This document shows, piece after piece, positions 10,569-22,372 of a DNA stretch of 64,000 nt. The position numbers and the translations under genes were made by a program. This DNA is from Kalmusia sp. IMI 367209. Its lineage: Eukaryota; Ascomycota; Dothideomycetes; Pleosporales; Didymosphaeriaceae. Location of the stretch: contig JAPEUQ010000016.1 in assembly GCA_027946365.1 (NCBI GenBank), positions 1,033,133 to 1,097,132 of the forward strand, in the 5' to 3' direction. The notes under the pieces were generated by a model. The model was not told where the DNA came from. It saw only the letters and a list, made by a program, of their open reading frames with translations, and made no database searches. How positions within the stretch are numbered: the first letter of the stretch is position 1; every line of letters begins with the position of its first letter.

Positions 10569-12376
10569 ATGTCTAATCGCTTGCAACAGCTTAAGGTTGC
10601 TGTCAGGATTCCTGGGGCCTTCAAGGAGTCGTTGCACGCTAAAGGCGATGGAGAAGCACGGCACAATCGGGACTTGCTTCCTAGTCCTCCAGGTCAGCTG
10701 CCCAAATCCGTTAACATGGACACAAACCACTCACATTATACCAGGGGACAGGAGATGGCGGTGGCAGCATTACTTCGCATACTACTTGACGATGACGTTC
10801 AGCCCGAGCAGCTACAATCTCGGTGCATCACTGGTTTCTCTCGGATTATTGTGGTGGCATGGTATGATCGCCGCAGTCATTGGATCTGCCATCCTTACCG
10901 TTCTCGTTGTACTGAACAGTCGTGGTGCTATCAAGTACTTTGTTGGTTTTCCGGTGTACGTCCGCGCTGCAGCAGGTGTGCGCGGGGCCAGCCTGTACAT
11001 TCTATTCCGGGCACTAGTGGCCATCATCTATTACGCCACACAGACTTACTATGGTGGTCGCATCACGTCTGTTTTCATGCGCGGAATCTTCGGCAACGGT
11101 TACAAAAATATCCCCAACCATCTCCCGGCAGGCGCTGGAATCACATCGCGAGACCTTCTCAGTTTCTTCATATTCTGGATGGTAAGCGTTCCCAAAGACT
11201 AGGTAGTATACTGTCTAATCTATTCAGGTCCAAATGCCAATCATGTTCATTCACCCAAAAGTACTTCGCCACCTGTTCGTCGTAAAAGCAGTATATACAA
11301 CCATCGCCTTGTTTGGTGTTCTCGGCTGGGCCATCAATGCGAATGGTGGCAGGATTGGAGAATTCACCTACACAACGGCGCAAAAACAGCTATCAGGGTT
11401 GGACCTCATGTGGCCCATGATTCAGGCTATCAACTCTGTTATGGGCGCACTGGCCCCTGTTCTGATCAATCAACCGGATATTGCACGCTATGGTCACTCT
11501 TATAGCGATGTCACCTGGAGCCAAGGCATTGGTATTCTTATTAGCAAAGTCCTAGTCATGTTTCTCGGTACCGCTACTACTGCCGCTGCTACAAATGTCC
11601 TAGGGAAAAGTTACTGGAATGTTTGGGACCTATACGATGCCATCCTCGACCAGTACTGGGGCCCTGGTGCGCGAGTAGGCATGGTCTTTGCATCCTTCGG
11701 CATGATGTTAGCTGTACTCATCACTAACGCTGGCAGCAACTCACTTCCCGTCGGCGCTGATTTGACGGGTATCTTCCCAGGCTGGCTCACCATCGTACGT
11801 GGACAAGTGTTATGCGCGATACTCGCCCCGCTACTCGTCCCCTGGAAAATCATTGCCAACGCAGCTTCATTCCTTACTTTCTTGGGTTCTTACACTGTCT
11901 TTTTGATGCCGATATGCGCTTGCATGATAGTGGATTACTGGGCTATTCGCAAGGGCAACTTCCATGTACCCTCGTTATATGTCAATACATCGATGAGTCC
12001 ATACTCGTACTATAAAGGGTGGAACCTACGCATGCTGGCTGCTTGGCTTTCAGGCGTTGCATTCACCGTCCATGGAGTCGCTGGATCTCTGAACCCCCAT
12101 TCAGTTGCCACGGCTAGCAAGAACATGTATAAGCTCGGATTTTTGCTATCTTTCTGTATGGGAGCTTTGGTATACTACACCTTGTGCAGAATCTGGCCTG
12201 TACAGATACTGCCACAAGGATCGGAGAGAGAACTGCAGTTCGAAGAATTAGCAGCTAGTGAGGGGTTCTTTGATAATGAGAGCGTGGGAACGATTACGGG
12301 CGTGCTGGATGGGCAGGAGACGGAGAGGATCAGCACTGAATACTACTCTACAGGGGGTAAAGGAATGAAGGTCTAA
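10569..12376 (+). CDS. NCS1 family permease (allantoin/uracil/uridine type)
   Basis: Exons 10,569-10,692, 10,745-11,181 and 11,228-12,376 join in frame to 569 aa. Longer frames upstream read through introns; splicing brings together NRDLLPSPPGDRRWRWQHYFAYY and LTMTFSPSSYNLGASLVS, the conserved start of NCS1 nucleobase-cation symporters (WxxxxYFAYWLTxxFSxSxYxLG). Further hallmarks are GFPVYVRAAAGVRGA, INSVMGALAPVLINQPDIARY, NAGSNSLPVGADLTGIFPGWL and about twelve hydrophobic segments. The Fur subgroup imports allantoin, uracil or uridine with protons. With a PuuE-type allantoinase 6 kb away, allantoin is the favoured cargo, but this group cannot be split by eye. The C-terminal tail is hydrophilic, with acidic residues of the kind used in endocytic turnover of these permeases. 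Confidence 0.9.
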
Positions 12377-12587
12377 AAGATGAGCCATTCAAGGGTCGAT
12401 GAAAATCAAACATTCATTGAAAGAACGCTTAGTGCAGTGCCTGAACATGGAATTGATCCTTAATTCTCCGACTTCATATTTCCTCAATAGGGATGGATAG
12501 TCATTCGTAAGACTTGCGCGCTCCTATTTGGCGAAAACTTAACAGTAATTGAACGTAAAAACTTCTAAACGTCAACATTTGTAACGA

Positions 12588-14410
12588 TCATACGCCCGAG
12601 TCATCGACCACGATGCCTCTTTCGTCCGCAAATGCATTCCAACTGCTACAAGTTCCCTGGATACTATCGGCATCCAAAACAGATGGAATCTCACTAATGC
12701 GCTCGGCAAATTGGAATGCGAGACCATTCCTACATCGTAATTAGCACATAATGGTATACAAGATGGTAGCCTACTTACACTGTGTGCCACCCAATGTGGC
12801 AGTGCACGAGCCACGCACCTGGATTGTCAGTGACCCATGCAAGGACCACATGACCGCCAGCGGGAAGCATGGCAACGTCACGGCGAGGGGGGTTTGTCAA
12901 TTGGAGTGGGGTATCCGTGCTGTAGAGGCCGTCGCCTTGGGCCAAAAGATAGAAGTCGTGGCCATGAACATGAATCGGGTGAGCAACACCAAGAGTAGTC
13001 TCGATGATGATATACGCCCATTCATTGGCCTCGTCAAGCCGGATAAGGTTTTGTGATGTATCAAAATCGGTGTCGTTGTTGAGGATTTGCAGCACGGTAG
13101 GGTCGCCCCACTGCACCGCGAGCGACGAATCATTGATTGTCCACTTGATGGTACCATCAGAACCAAAGGAGAGGCCGACTTCTTCCTTCTCTTCGTATAA
13201 ATGAGCCTCTGGCACATCCAGAGCAACATGTGGGACAAGGAGGCTCATGTCGAAGTCAAGACAGTCATCGACAAAGTCATACTGATTTGTGGTCGGAGTC
13301 CCAGTAGAACCACTATAGTGGACAATACCTCTGATATTGTCGGCCATGTCGTTAGCAGAGCAGGCGGACTGAGGAATGAAGCGCAACCAGAAGTCACTAG
13401 CAACGTCACTCTGGTCTGCGTTCACGATTATATCGACCCGTTGAGCTGTTAGGTATGTTGTTAGCAAAGCGGAAGTGTCCAACGGAATGGATTTTCTACT
13501 TACCGATACCGATGCTCACGACATCCGTCGTAAAAGGTACGATTGGGACGAGATCGATTGCAATAACGGTAAGAGTGTGATTGTCGATCATAAACTTCCA
13601 GAAGCTATCGATAGCAACATTGATCAGACGCAGGCGGTACGAAGTCCCGGGCTCGAAATCGAGTTCGAAGCGCGAACCTGTCTGGTTGTCGGCACCGTCA
13701 TCACCGAAGACGTTGGTACCATTGATAAGACCATTCTCGGGGGTTGGTGGACCTCCAGTAGCAGCCTGCTGGGCCAGCGAATAGACCGACTCGTGGAACC
13801 AGTCAGCAATAATGATTGGCCCGGCGTCAACATCATAGTTAGCGGTAGCCGGGCCGTTGATGACAATGCTGCCGAAGACTCCATCCCAGGCTTGGAGCGA
13901 AAAATGCGAATGGTACCAAGTGGTACCGTACTGAGTAGCTCGCATGCGATATGTAAAAGCATCTCCAGGTGCTTGAGCGCATTGTGTGACTGACACAACG
14001 CCATCATTGGGGTTAGTGTAATTCTGTCGAAGCCCGTGCCAGTGAATGGATGTTCCGTTGATGTTGAGATTGTTGATTACATGTATGACCAGTTCGTCTC
14101 CCCAGTCAGCCTCAATAGTCGGTCCTGGGATGGTGCCGTTCACTGTCATGGCCGTTCGAGTAAAGCCGTCTGGAGAGACTTCAATCTCGGAAAGCTCTAG
14201 CCAGTACTCGCGAGTGACTCCAGTATCAGGGACCTCATCATACCAGTTGGTGTCAATCGAGTAATCGCACCAACTTCCACGGTCATCCGCTGTATTACCA
14301 GCGCAGGCAGCTCTCTTTTGAGGCATACTTCCAATGACCGCAGCCGCAGCTGAATTGGCCAACAACAGCGTGGCCAACGCAGGAAGCGCACGTGTCAACA
14401 TCAGGACCAT
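12588..14410 (-). CDS. Secreted ascomycete laccase (multicopper oxidase)
   Basis: Exons 14,410-13,504, 13,445-12,779 and 12,729-12,588 join across introns of 58 and 49 nt to 571 aa. The start is followed by an Ala/Leu-rich signal peptide (about residues 1-24). Copper ligands are present: HWHG at 123-126, WYHSH, HPIHVHGHDF and, at the second splice site, HCHIGWH followed by VNGLAFQFAER. The protein ends in DSGV, matching the DSG(L/V/I) tail that plugs the trinuclear copper tunnel in asco-laccases. It oxidises phenols with reduction of oxygen to water and acts outside the cell, in lignin or phenolic turnover, pigment formation or detoxification. No cluster partner is next to it; the 12.4 kb side is the NCS1 permease, convergent. 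Confidence 0.93.
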
Positions 14411-16516
14411 CTTGATGACGGACTGGTGTCTTGAAGTAAGATAAAACTAAGACCGAAGAGCTTGACAATGAAAAGAATGTCTGAAGAGCAGTCAATGCCG
14501 CCGAAGAGATTGAGCTCGTCGATGATGATTGCGTTGTGGTGATCACCGCGTCTTTTGAAGTCTTCAAAGGCCAGCCTGAACCTTGGCCATCGAGCCATTT
14601 CACACCCCATCATGCAGACAAGTCCAAGCACAAGACCCTCCTTTCATTGACGCGTAAGTATGCATGAGGTCAAGAAGGAGGCGGGGGGACTAGAAACTCG
14701 CTTCCTGTCTCTTGGGTGACCTGACAACGCACTCCTGAAAGTATACTAGATCGATTGTGTTCCTTCGCCGTGGCTACCGTTCCACGTTTGGTAATTTCCA
14801 ATGAATCCTAAAACCCAAACATTACGTGCTAACTGCCGTTTACTGACTCCGAGTCGGACGCGTCAGGATGAAGATGCACTGAATAGGGACAGAGTCTTAG
14901 CGTGCATCTTCTGCATCAAAAAGTGACACTTCACCGGTTGTGCCAGGGATGCCATATACGATAGCGCTCGGGTGTGATTCGGACCGTGATATCGCGTAGC
15001 GCATGTATGCCGAGCTAGTGAATTAAGATTAGAAGGAAACCCACGTTTCCTAGTGTTAGCTCACATAGTTAAGGGTGTGCATTGCATTAGACTAGGATGA
15101 CTTAGCGTACCAGTGGTGAATACGGAAGTCATGCGAACCACACCGTGTCCAGGGTAACGGACTAATCCGCTGCAACAGGGGGAACGATTATACACGTGCG
15201 ATCTGCTTACCGCCGCAATCATAATTCCTACACCTCGTGTAGACCGGCAGATCGTGCTCCTTCCTCTTTCATCGCTGCATGCTCCTGACTTCTTGCGAAA
15301 TAGCTACCAACTCGTAACGGGGCAACCTACGGCAAGAAGACAGCCCTTTCACCCATTGGAACTACTTAGCGATGAATGGACGAACACACCCTTTTACTCG
15401 GCGCCTATGTTGTGCCACCAACTATCGGTGTTGCCTAACTTTGCCTAGTTGATTCTTTAGACGTTTGCAAGTTGATTTGATAACAAATCAATAATCCTAT
15501 ACCGCTCCAAGCTGGTCATCATTCAGTCATGAACGATATGAATATCTAAATGTTTTCAACGAGTAATCATTGACATTATGACCATTGTAAGTATTCGGGT
15601 CGACGGTACCGTTAACATAAGAGCGCATATTTTGTACGATCATGTACGATCATCAAATTACCACACGTGGGTTTCCTTGTGCACAGGGCACCTGAATGCA
15701 ACGTTGCGCGGACCAACCCGAACCAGAACCCGGCACCGTAGACGAGCCTGGTCATGACCAAAGATGCACCAAGAATCATGGATCACAAAGAGTAGGTCTC
15801 GCGTTCAGGAGCACCTTGAACCTTGCTGTTGAAAGGGTTGTCCAATATTAGCAAGAAGGATTCCGTGATGTGCCGCACACGTAGTACGATGTTGGTCCCA
15901 GGGAAATGGCACACTTGCGGAAGGTTCGGGGCTCTGGCTCGCCGATCCAGGATACTGGATTCGTAGCGTGGCTTAATTCCGATATTTTGTGCATGTGACC
16001 AATAGCCTGCACTGCTAGCCCCAGACATGAGCCGGGATTATGTCGCGCGAATATCCTTTTGGGAATTTCCTACTTCAGGAAGCGGGGCATGTAGGGAATT
16101 ATGATTACAAAGGACGACATCAGCAATTCGGTCCGTGCTCAAAAAGGATAGGACGAAACAAGAACGCATGGGGTCAGGTACGCGTGGACTAAAACAGGGG
16201 ACTGCAGAGGTGCCTGCATGTCCGGCATGTCCGTATGTTTGGCTTGGCGTCACGCCGACTTACGCGGCCCATGTCATGGGTGTTGGCGCCGTTCCCAAAT
16301 TCCATAGCCGCTTTGACCACGAACATGTTCATCAGGGACTTCTTGCAGATTGAGCCAGAACACGTCTGTCCAATAAATTATAGCTCAGACATGTGCAGGT
16401 TGCTTCGTGACGAGTCGATATTTCTTTGACATATAAAGACAACTCCCCTGAAAAGTCCCATCTTTCTGCATCCTACCTGATCCCATCATTCTGACTACTT
16501 TTCTACCAAGTAATTC
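14411..16516. other. Intergenic, no supported gene
   Basis: 2.1 kb of ordinary base composition with only short, stop-bounded ORFs in all frames and none with recognisable motifs or plausible splice partners. The part next to 14,410 must hold the laccase promoter, and the part before 16,517 that of the small secreted protein. A 10-base direct repeat (GTACGATCAT, twice in tandem) is seen near 15,637-15,656. Confidence 0.5.
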
Positions 16517-17195
16517 ATGATGTTTCTTCGTAAAGAGCTTGCTCTTGTTGGCCTTCTCGCTACTGGTTCACTTGCTGCAGTGGCTGGGCTTAGGAACCGT
16601 CAGGCTGAACCATCCTCTAGCTTCAAGCTCTACGCCTATGGTGGTGATGAAATTGGCGGTTACGAGATTTTCTACGCCGATGGTGCGTATGCTCTATCTT
16701 TGCGCACTTCTATCAACGCGCAATCACTCTGACGCAGTACCAAGGACTTGCCTATGCTGGGGACAGTTCGGCATTGACCACCGCTACCGAGGTGACAGCA
16801 GTCAACTGTAGGTACATATCTACGCCATCACACCCCTACTAGGCTGACCTAGCTCAGTGACTGCAAGCGCTGATGGTGTCTGGACCGCTACTGCTGCAAG
16901 CAATGTGTCATGGACCTCCCAGAATTTCTTTGTGTCTAACACGACTGGCGAAATTGGTTTTGTCGACAGTGCCAACTCTAGCGCCGACATCACTACAGCT
17001 GGATTCAGGTTCTATGGTAAATTTGCTTTGCTTAGTGTCGGAGACCATATAGAAGCTTCGTGGAATGTAAAGAAGACGGATGTCGAGAATGTTTGGAGCT
17101 TGGGTTGGGGCAGTGTCGACGGGGACAGCACCCTCACACCCATCATGCTGAGGAATGCCGCTCCTATGCAGAAGCCAGTCGATAGCGTTGGCTAA
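16517..17195 (+). CDS. Small secreted protein, cysteine-free, candidate effector or wall protein
   Basis: Exons 16,517-16,682, 16,745-16,807 and 16,858-17,195 join in frame (567 nt, 188 aa) with introns of 62 and 50 nt. I chose the acceptor at 16,744 because the nearer CAG at 16,737 leads to a stop, whereas this one gives GLAYAGDSSALTTATEVTAV and an open third exon. The N-terminus (MMFLRKELALVGLLATGSLAAVAG) is a clear signal peptide, followed by a possible NRQ processing area. The mature part is rich in Gly, Ala, Ser, Thr and aromatic residues, has no Cys, and is predicted by eye to be beta-rich. Such proteins are common in plant-associated ascomycetes; I recognise no named family. Confidence 0.7.
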
Positions 17196-20100
17196 ATCAG
17201 ATCCCCTGCTCCGGTCAAGATCCATGGGGGTGGGATAGGATATTGATCACATGGTTCAACGCAGGCTGGAGTCTTTGCGGGTGATTTTGTTACTGTATCC
17301 TATCTTATATTCCGGTCCTCGATCTCAATTTAATGCAGGCTCAGGAATTCAGCAGTACGATGGCGTATTTGTGTCTGATTGACAGGTATAGGTACTTTGT
17401 CTTTGAATCTCCTTATGATAATTCTTTTTGTTGAAGGTGTGTGATAGCACAGATTTTTCATTGTTTAACCAGGTCATGCCTCCATGTTAAAAAGTGGGGT
17501 AAGAATTTTCTCCTATAATGTGAAAGCTTATCGCAGTCGTTCGCCGTTTTTGTTTAACTGGGGGCGGTAGCCGCCCGGTAGACCCTGAACTGGTAGCCGA
17601 GCTAAGGCATGCAGATGCGGTGGAACTTGTACAAGCGAGGGATGGGGACCCCGGGGCTGACTGCGGTTTGTGGGGCCGCCGCCGTGACCTCTCCACTTTG
17701 ACGATTGCGAAGTGAATCATTCGCCGATTCAAATACTGAACGTGGTATAACGTATCCGTTCATAGAAAATCATCCGGTCTATCGCATTGCGTAGCAGGAA
17801 CTGCTTACATTGGTCTTTGAAAAGAGGCTAGTGTAACAAGCTTTAAGGCAGGAATTCCTGCCTTCGACAAGCTGCGCGAACACCGAGCCGACAATGAAAA
17901 CTTGGCGCAACCGATGAGTACCTGACTAGCCCAATTCCTTCATCATATTTGTACCAGACCAAGTTTTCGTTTGACCGCGTGGATCCGGGACGTTCCCACG
18001 CCAAGAAAATGTGTTCTCTCGAAAGTCTCCACAGCAGTGTCGTCAAGTGAACGAAAGCTTTTGCGCAGCAGTCATAGCCCGATCAGCGATTTCATCAATA
18101 GTCTTCCCTAGCACCTATAATCGCTTCAACTACCTGCTCAGCTCGATCAACTTATCAAAGCGAGTGGTACACTTGGTTTATCCCTGAGTCAGATTTACTA
18201 AGTGGTCATTCGCCTTGTTGAATGGGAATGAGTGGTATGAGAATTAGATTCGGACCAACCTTGGAGCGACAATGGAAGGATGAAATGTATAGGATTCTTA
18301 GTTTCAGGCGCGCCACTTGCTTAGGCGGGCCGGGCGGACCGAGCCTCCACGCCTTGGCGCACGTGGACTACGACGTTCCGAGGTTGGCGAAAGTCATTGT
18401 GTTGGGTCCCAATGCCTTGATGCATGCCAGGTACTAGACATGCAAGTATATTGATATTGCCTTGAGGTTCCAGCTTCCGAATTAAAGCCACCACAAAAAG
18501 ATTACTGCCTTCCGACTAAAACATATGTGTTGATGATACGGAAACAGCATACTGCAGGGTACGACTGATTTTACGCGAAAAGGGAGACTAATCATTGGGA
18601 CCGGCATATAGATACCCTTGCCAAGACTCAACTGCCGGGAAAACAGTGTTACACAAATCCCAAAGCCTTATCATGAGACCCAGTATTCTGGATTCAGTGG
18701 AACAGTGTCTTGTGGGGAACCTAGGTGCTTTTGGTTCACGTGAAGATATTGTTATCTATACATAATCTCTACGTTAGTCTAGTGCTACTAATCTTGAGGT
18801 GAGAGTCTATCACAACGAGATTGTGTACGGCATTCTACATACTGCAAGCTTAGAGGCGCCGACTAATCTGATCAATCTCTAACTCTTGAGAAGTCGCACA
18901 TTGCTAAATCAAGCCTCTATTCCGCGCCTAAGAAAGGGTATCTCGCTCTTGATTATAGTCATAGATCAGCTATAGTCCCCTCAATACATTATTTAGCACT
19001 GGACATGCTGCTTTGGGTAAGTAGCTTCACCCAATCGTACCAAGAAAAGACTAGGTATGTAGTGCGCTAACCAGCCAGAGTGCAAGGCTAAAAGTATGCC
19101 AATGAGGAAAAAGCCATGAAGAATCAACGTAGGTGCCCTATCCGCAATCAAATTTCCGGTCTCTATCCGAGACCGAAAGTAATTACATTTGCCCAGCATC
19201 TTGGGAATTAAGTTCGCGCTGTCAATCTTAACATTGCAACTATAGCTACGTTTTCTCGAGGCGATTGAGTGAAATGGGTGACTGAGATACTCATCTGGAC
19301 CAGTCATAGAACTAGTCATGTATATGGAGTAGCCACACTACACGACCGAGAGGCACTATTAGAGGTTGTCAATCTTCTGAAACATAATGACCTCTGCCGT
19401 CATAGGAGATATACCTAAGTATCCAAAGAACAATGTCAAGCTTGATGTACAAGTCCAGGCAATGAAGTTGTTCCTCCACAGTTTCTTTTAGGGTTTCGCT
19501 TCGTAGGGTTTTAAAACGTTTTTTAAACAGATTCAGCCTACTCTAGTGTCTGTAAAGGACGTATCTCTAAACCGGCCTTGTCGATACTCTTAAAAATCTC
19601 CGCAACTCTTCCAGTGTGACCTTACGGCCTAGGAATTTCTGCATATTATAATCAGTCCAGTCTTGAACCGTTCTGTGTATGAAATTCAGCTTGCCCATGT
19701 TTTCCTACATACATTGAGCTACACCAGTTCTATGATCGAGGGCTTCTGTTGCAAGTCCCTGCATCTATTCGCAATTGTCGTTCTTCGGCACCCGGGTTAA
19801 GTCGACTATGAAGTCTTCTGACGCCACCTTCATGATACCCCGAGTTTTTTACGACATCGCCACTAGCAGACGTACTGTTCCCAAGTCAAGCAACCTGCTA
19901 GTCTATTTCGCTAGTCAGCGTCAATTTTATCCCGAACGACTTGATGTCCAAGCACAAGTCCGAAGCACAATTCCCGGGGCTTTGTATCGAGGAGTTTGCC
20001 ATCGAAGAGAGTGTCGGAACTTAGAATGTCATAAACTTCCCCTGATAGCGGGATCTATCACTAGGTCTCTCCCAGCCGCTGAAGGCTAGCTTCCCGAAAC

Positions 20101-21096
20101 AAAAAATCATACGTCACAGAAGAGTGTTAAAAAAAAAGGCAATGTGACGAGCGCGACAGTTCCTGCAATCCGAGGGTTATGACGGAGAAGCATTACTAAT
20201 ATCTCTTGATGTGCTCCATTTTTGCAGCAATTAGGTTTCACAGTCAGTCTCTTTAGGCATTTCGCAAAGAATCCGCGTTGGCAGTCTGATACAACCGTTT
20301 GGACGTCATTCAGCTGCTCATTGAATTGAGCATCAGGAACTTCATCAAAGCACTTCCGCGATCTTATGTTATGACTGCGCATAGCTTGGGCGTTGAGGTA
20401 CTGAGAAAATACGGTCGAGAGACGGCGATTGTAACGAAGAAAAAAATTGGCAGCAAGAGCCGTTAAAAGGGAGCCTTCCCTACAGGTTGCGGGCGCAGCC
20501 GATGACGAGGATAGCGGAGGTTCTTAACGCCAGCCTCCATCTATCGTTGTACTAGATTTGCAGTGAAAGGTGGGTAGTTGAAAAGATCAGTAAAGGATAG
20601 AATAGCTGTGATTCCTCTCCTACTTTGTGAATCAAAGGTATGTAAAAGAGAGATAACATGAAAGGTTTTGTGCTTCAGTAATTTCATTAGTTCGATCACG
20701 TTAAATCGTTTAAGTAAGCGCCTCCATCGATGCGTCTAGCTATACAAAGTATTCACTTAGTCAGAATATTAATACTAATGCTGGGATGTGGACTGGCTGC
20801 ACTTAAATCGCATTCCTCAACGATTTGAAGGCTTTTGTAACGGGTATCTTACAGTGGCAAGGAAATTGAGCCATACTTGCCATAGGTGTGCTCTCAATAG
20901 AATAGATAGAGATGGCTACAGAGTTTACACGATACATTACATAATATTTGAGAGGATAGTATCACCGTGGCTTATCGGTTGGTATTTTTTTATCTTCAAG
21001 TTGGATTTAATTTGATACTCTTGGCTCGAAAACGCTAACTTCAAATATCCGCCGGTAATTGAACTTCTTGAACGAAGATCTTGATAAACGCCACAC
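17196..21096. other. Gene-poor stretch
   Basis: 3.9 kb with no gene I can support. ORFs are short and lack motifs. One minus-strand patch at about 19,560-19,830 reads as protein-like (segments such as MGKLNFIHRTVQDWTDYNM and KFLGRKVTLEELRRFL) but is cut by stops, and may be a relic; it is listed separately. Short homopolymers (A9 near 20,129) are present. Confidence 0.45.
19560..19830 (-). pseudogene. Possible relic of an unidentified gene
   Basis: Reading the minus strand gives a run of protein-like sequence, DFIVDLTRVPKND... GLATEALDHRTG ... MGKLNFIHRTVQDWTDYNM ... KFLGRKVTLEELRRFLRVST, interrupted by in-frame stops (TAG/TAA). The amino acid mix looks like a globular enzyme rather than random translation, but I cannot name a family. 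Flanking sequence continues weakly to about 20,080. Low confidence. Confidence 0.2.
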
Positions 21097-22372
21097 CTAT
21101 GTTTTCTTCTCGTCCTCGAAGCTGACTTGAATATTCGTCACTTTGGTGATACCTGTACCATGGTCCCCCGACGATGGCCTGCGGTCTTCAAGAGCAAACT
21201 CCTCATACTTGACAATGTTTCTTTCAGACTCCGAGCAATTTGTGAACGACAATTCTTTCTGGCTCACCGGAGCAGCCCCTTTGCCTCGCTTTCTATTATC
21301 CGGCATCTTCCCATACGATCTTTGTGTGCTGAAAAAGCTCGTCTTCCAATTGAACTTGCTCGCCGCAACACGGTATAGTGGGCGTAGCGTTGGTAGTGAA
21401 CCTGCGGTTATCGCAAGGCTCATCTCAATTTCTGACCATATTGCTATCGGAACCGTGGCATAAAGAAATTCGGGAGATCGAAACGTTGGTACGTAAGCTA
21501 AGCGGACGATGACTGCTGCACTTGCGCTAACTCAACAGTCAGCATTGTGAGTGTTTCCTAAGTAGAGAGTAGGGGCGGCAGAAAAGAGTGGAAAGGATGG
21601 CTTACATGCACGCCATGCTCAAAATCGGAATCAGCGCGATCTTCGAATTTCGACTCATGTTCAGTTCCCGGATCAATACAATTGGCAGGATAGCGAAGCT
21701 GAAGTCGCAGCTTGCGTAAATGGCAGACATGACATAGGTGAAAGCCATGATAACATTCATGCTGATGCAGGTGCCATTGTCGCCGAGGGCCCGTGTCCAG
21801 AAGTACTGTACTGGGCGGCATTGAAAGGTCGTTAAGAGACCGAACATCAAGCCAGTGAGTATACTAATGTACATGACGGCGTGGATGATTATGCGATATG
21901 TACGCTTTGTTATCGGCGTGATGCGGAGGAACGAGATCCCTACGGACACTTTGGCGCCGATCATGGTGAGGCAGTAACTGAAGTAGCATATCCACCAGAA
22001 CTACGGTGCAAGGCAAGTTAGTTATGATCACATGAGGACAACGCGAACGATCGGTGGGGGAATATAAAGTACCCTGAGTGCCATCATCATTCCATAAGGA
22101 GTGAGGTCTTTCGTAAGCCGTCCGGTACCGTACATTGCGCCTCCGATGGCGCAAGACGATTGCATCGTGTGCATCAGCTGGGCGAAAACCATCCATCCGT
22201 CATCCCAGCCGAAGGCCTTCACGATGCGAGCGCGTACGTAAACCCGTAGTGCTACGACCACCCATGCTATAGCGCAAAAAAATGCCTCGATCTGGTCATG
22301 ATAATTAGATTGATGTTACATGTATTGTTCTAATCGTACCTCAATGAGCTGCTTAGCGCGGCTTTCGCCCAT
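21097..22372 (-). CDS. PTH11/rhodopsin-domain integral membrane protein
   Basis: Four exons, 22,372-22,340, 22,291-22,073, 22,000-21,606 and 21,520-21,097, join in frame to 356 aa with introns of 48, 72 and 85 nt. The reconstructed order is typical of the large fungal rhodopsin-domain (SAT4/PTH11-like) family: LRVYVRARIVKAFGWDDGWM after TM1, several hydrophobic helices, the FWWICYF...KVSVGISFLRI segment, FQCRPVQYFWTR in an outer loop, then PIVLIRELNM and a last helix region ending SLAITAGSLPTLRPLYR. A hydrophilic C-terminal tail of about 85 residues follows. PTH11-like proteins sense surface or host cues at the plasma membrane in some plant pathogens; the precise role here is unknown. The last acceptor (CAAG) is less typical and could be moved slightly. 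Confidence 0.8.

Noticed and set aside
19775..20089. Plus-strand 104-codon ORF
   Set aside because: No family features; the minus strand here looks more protein-like, though broken.
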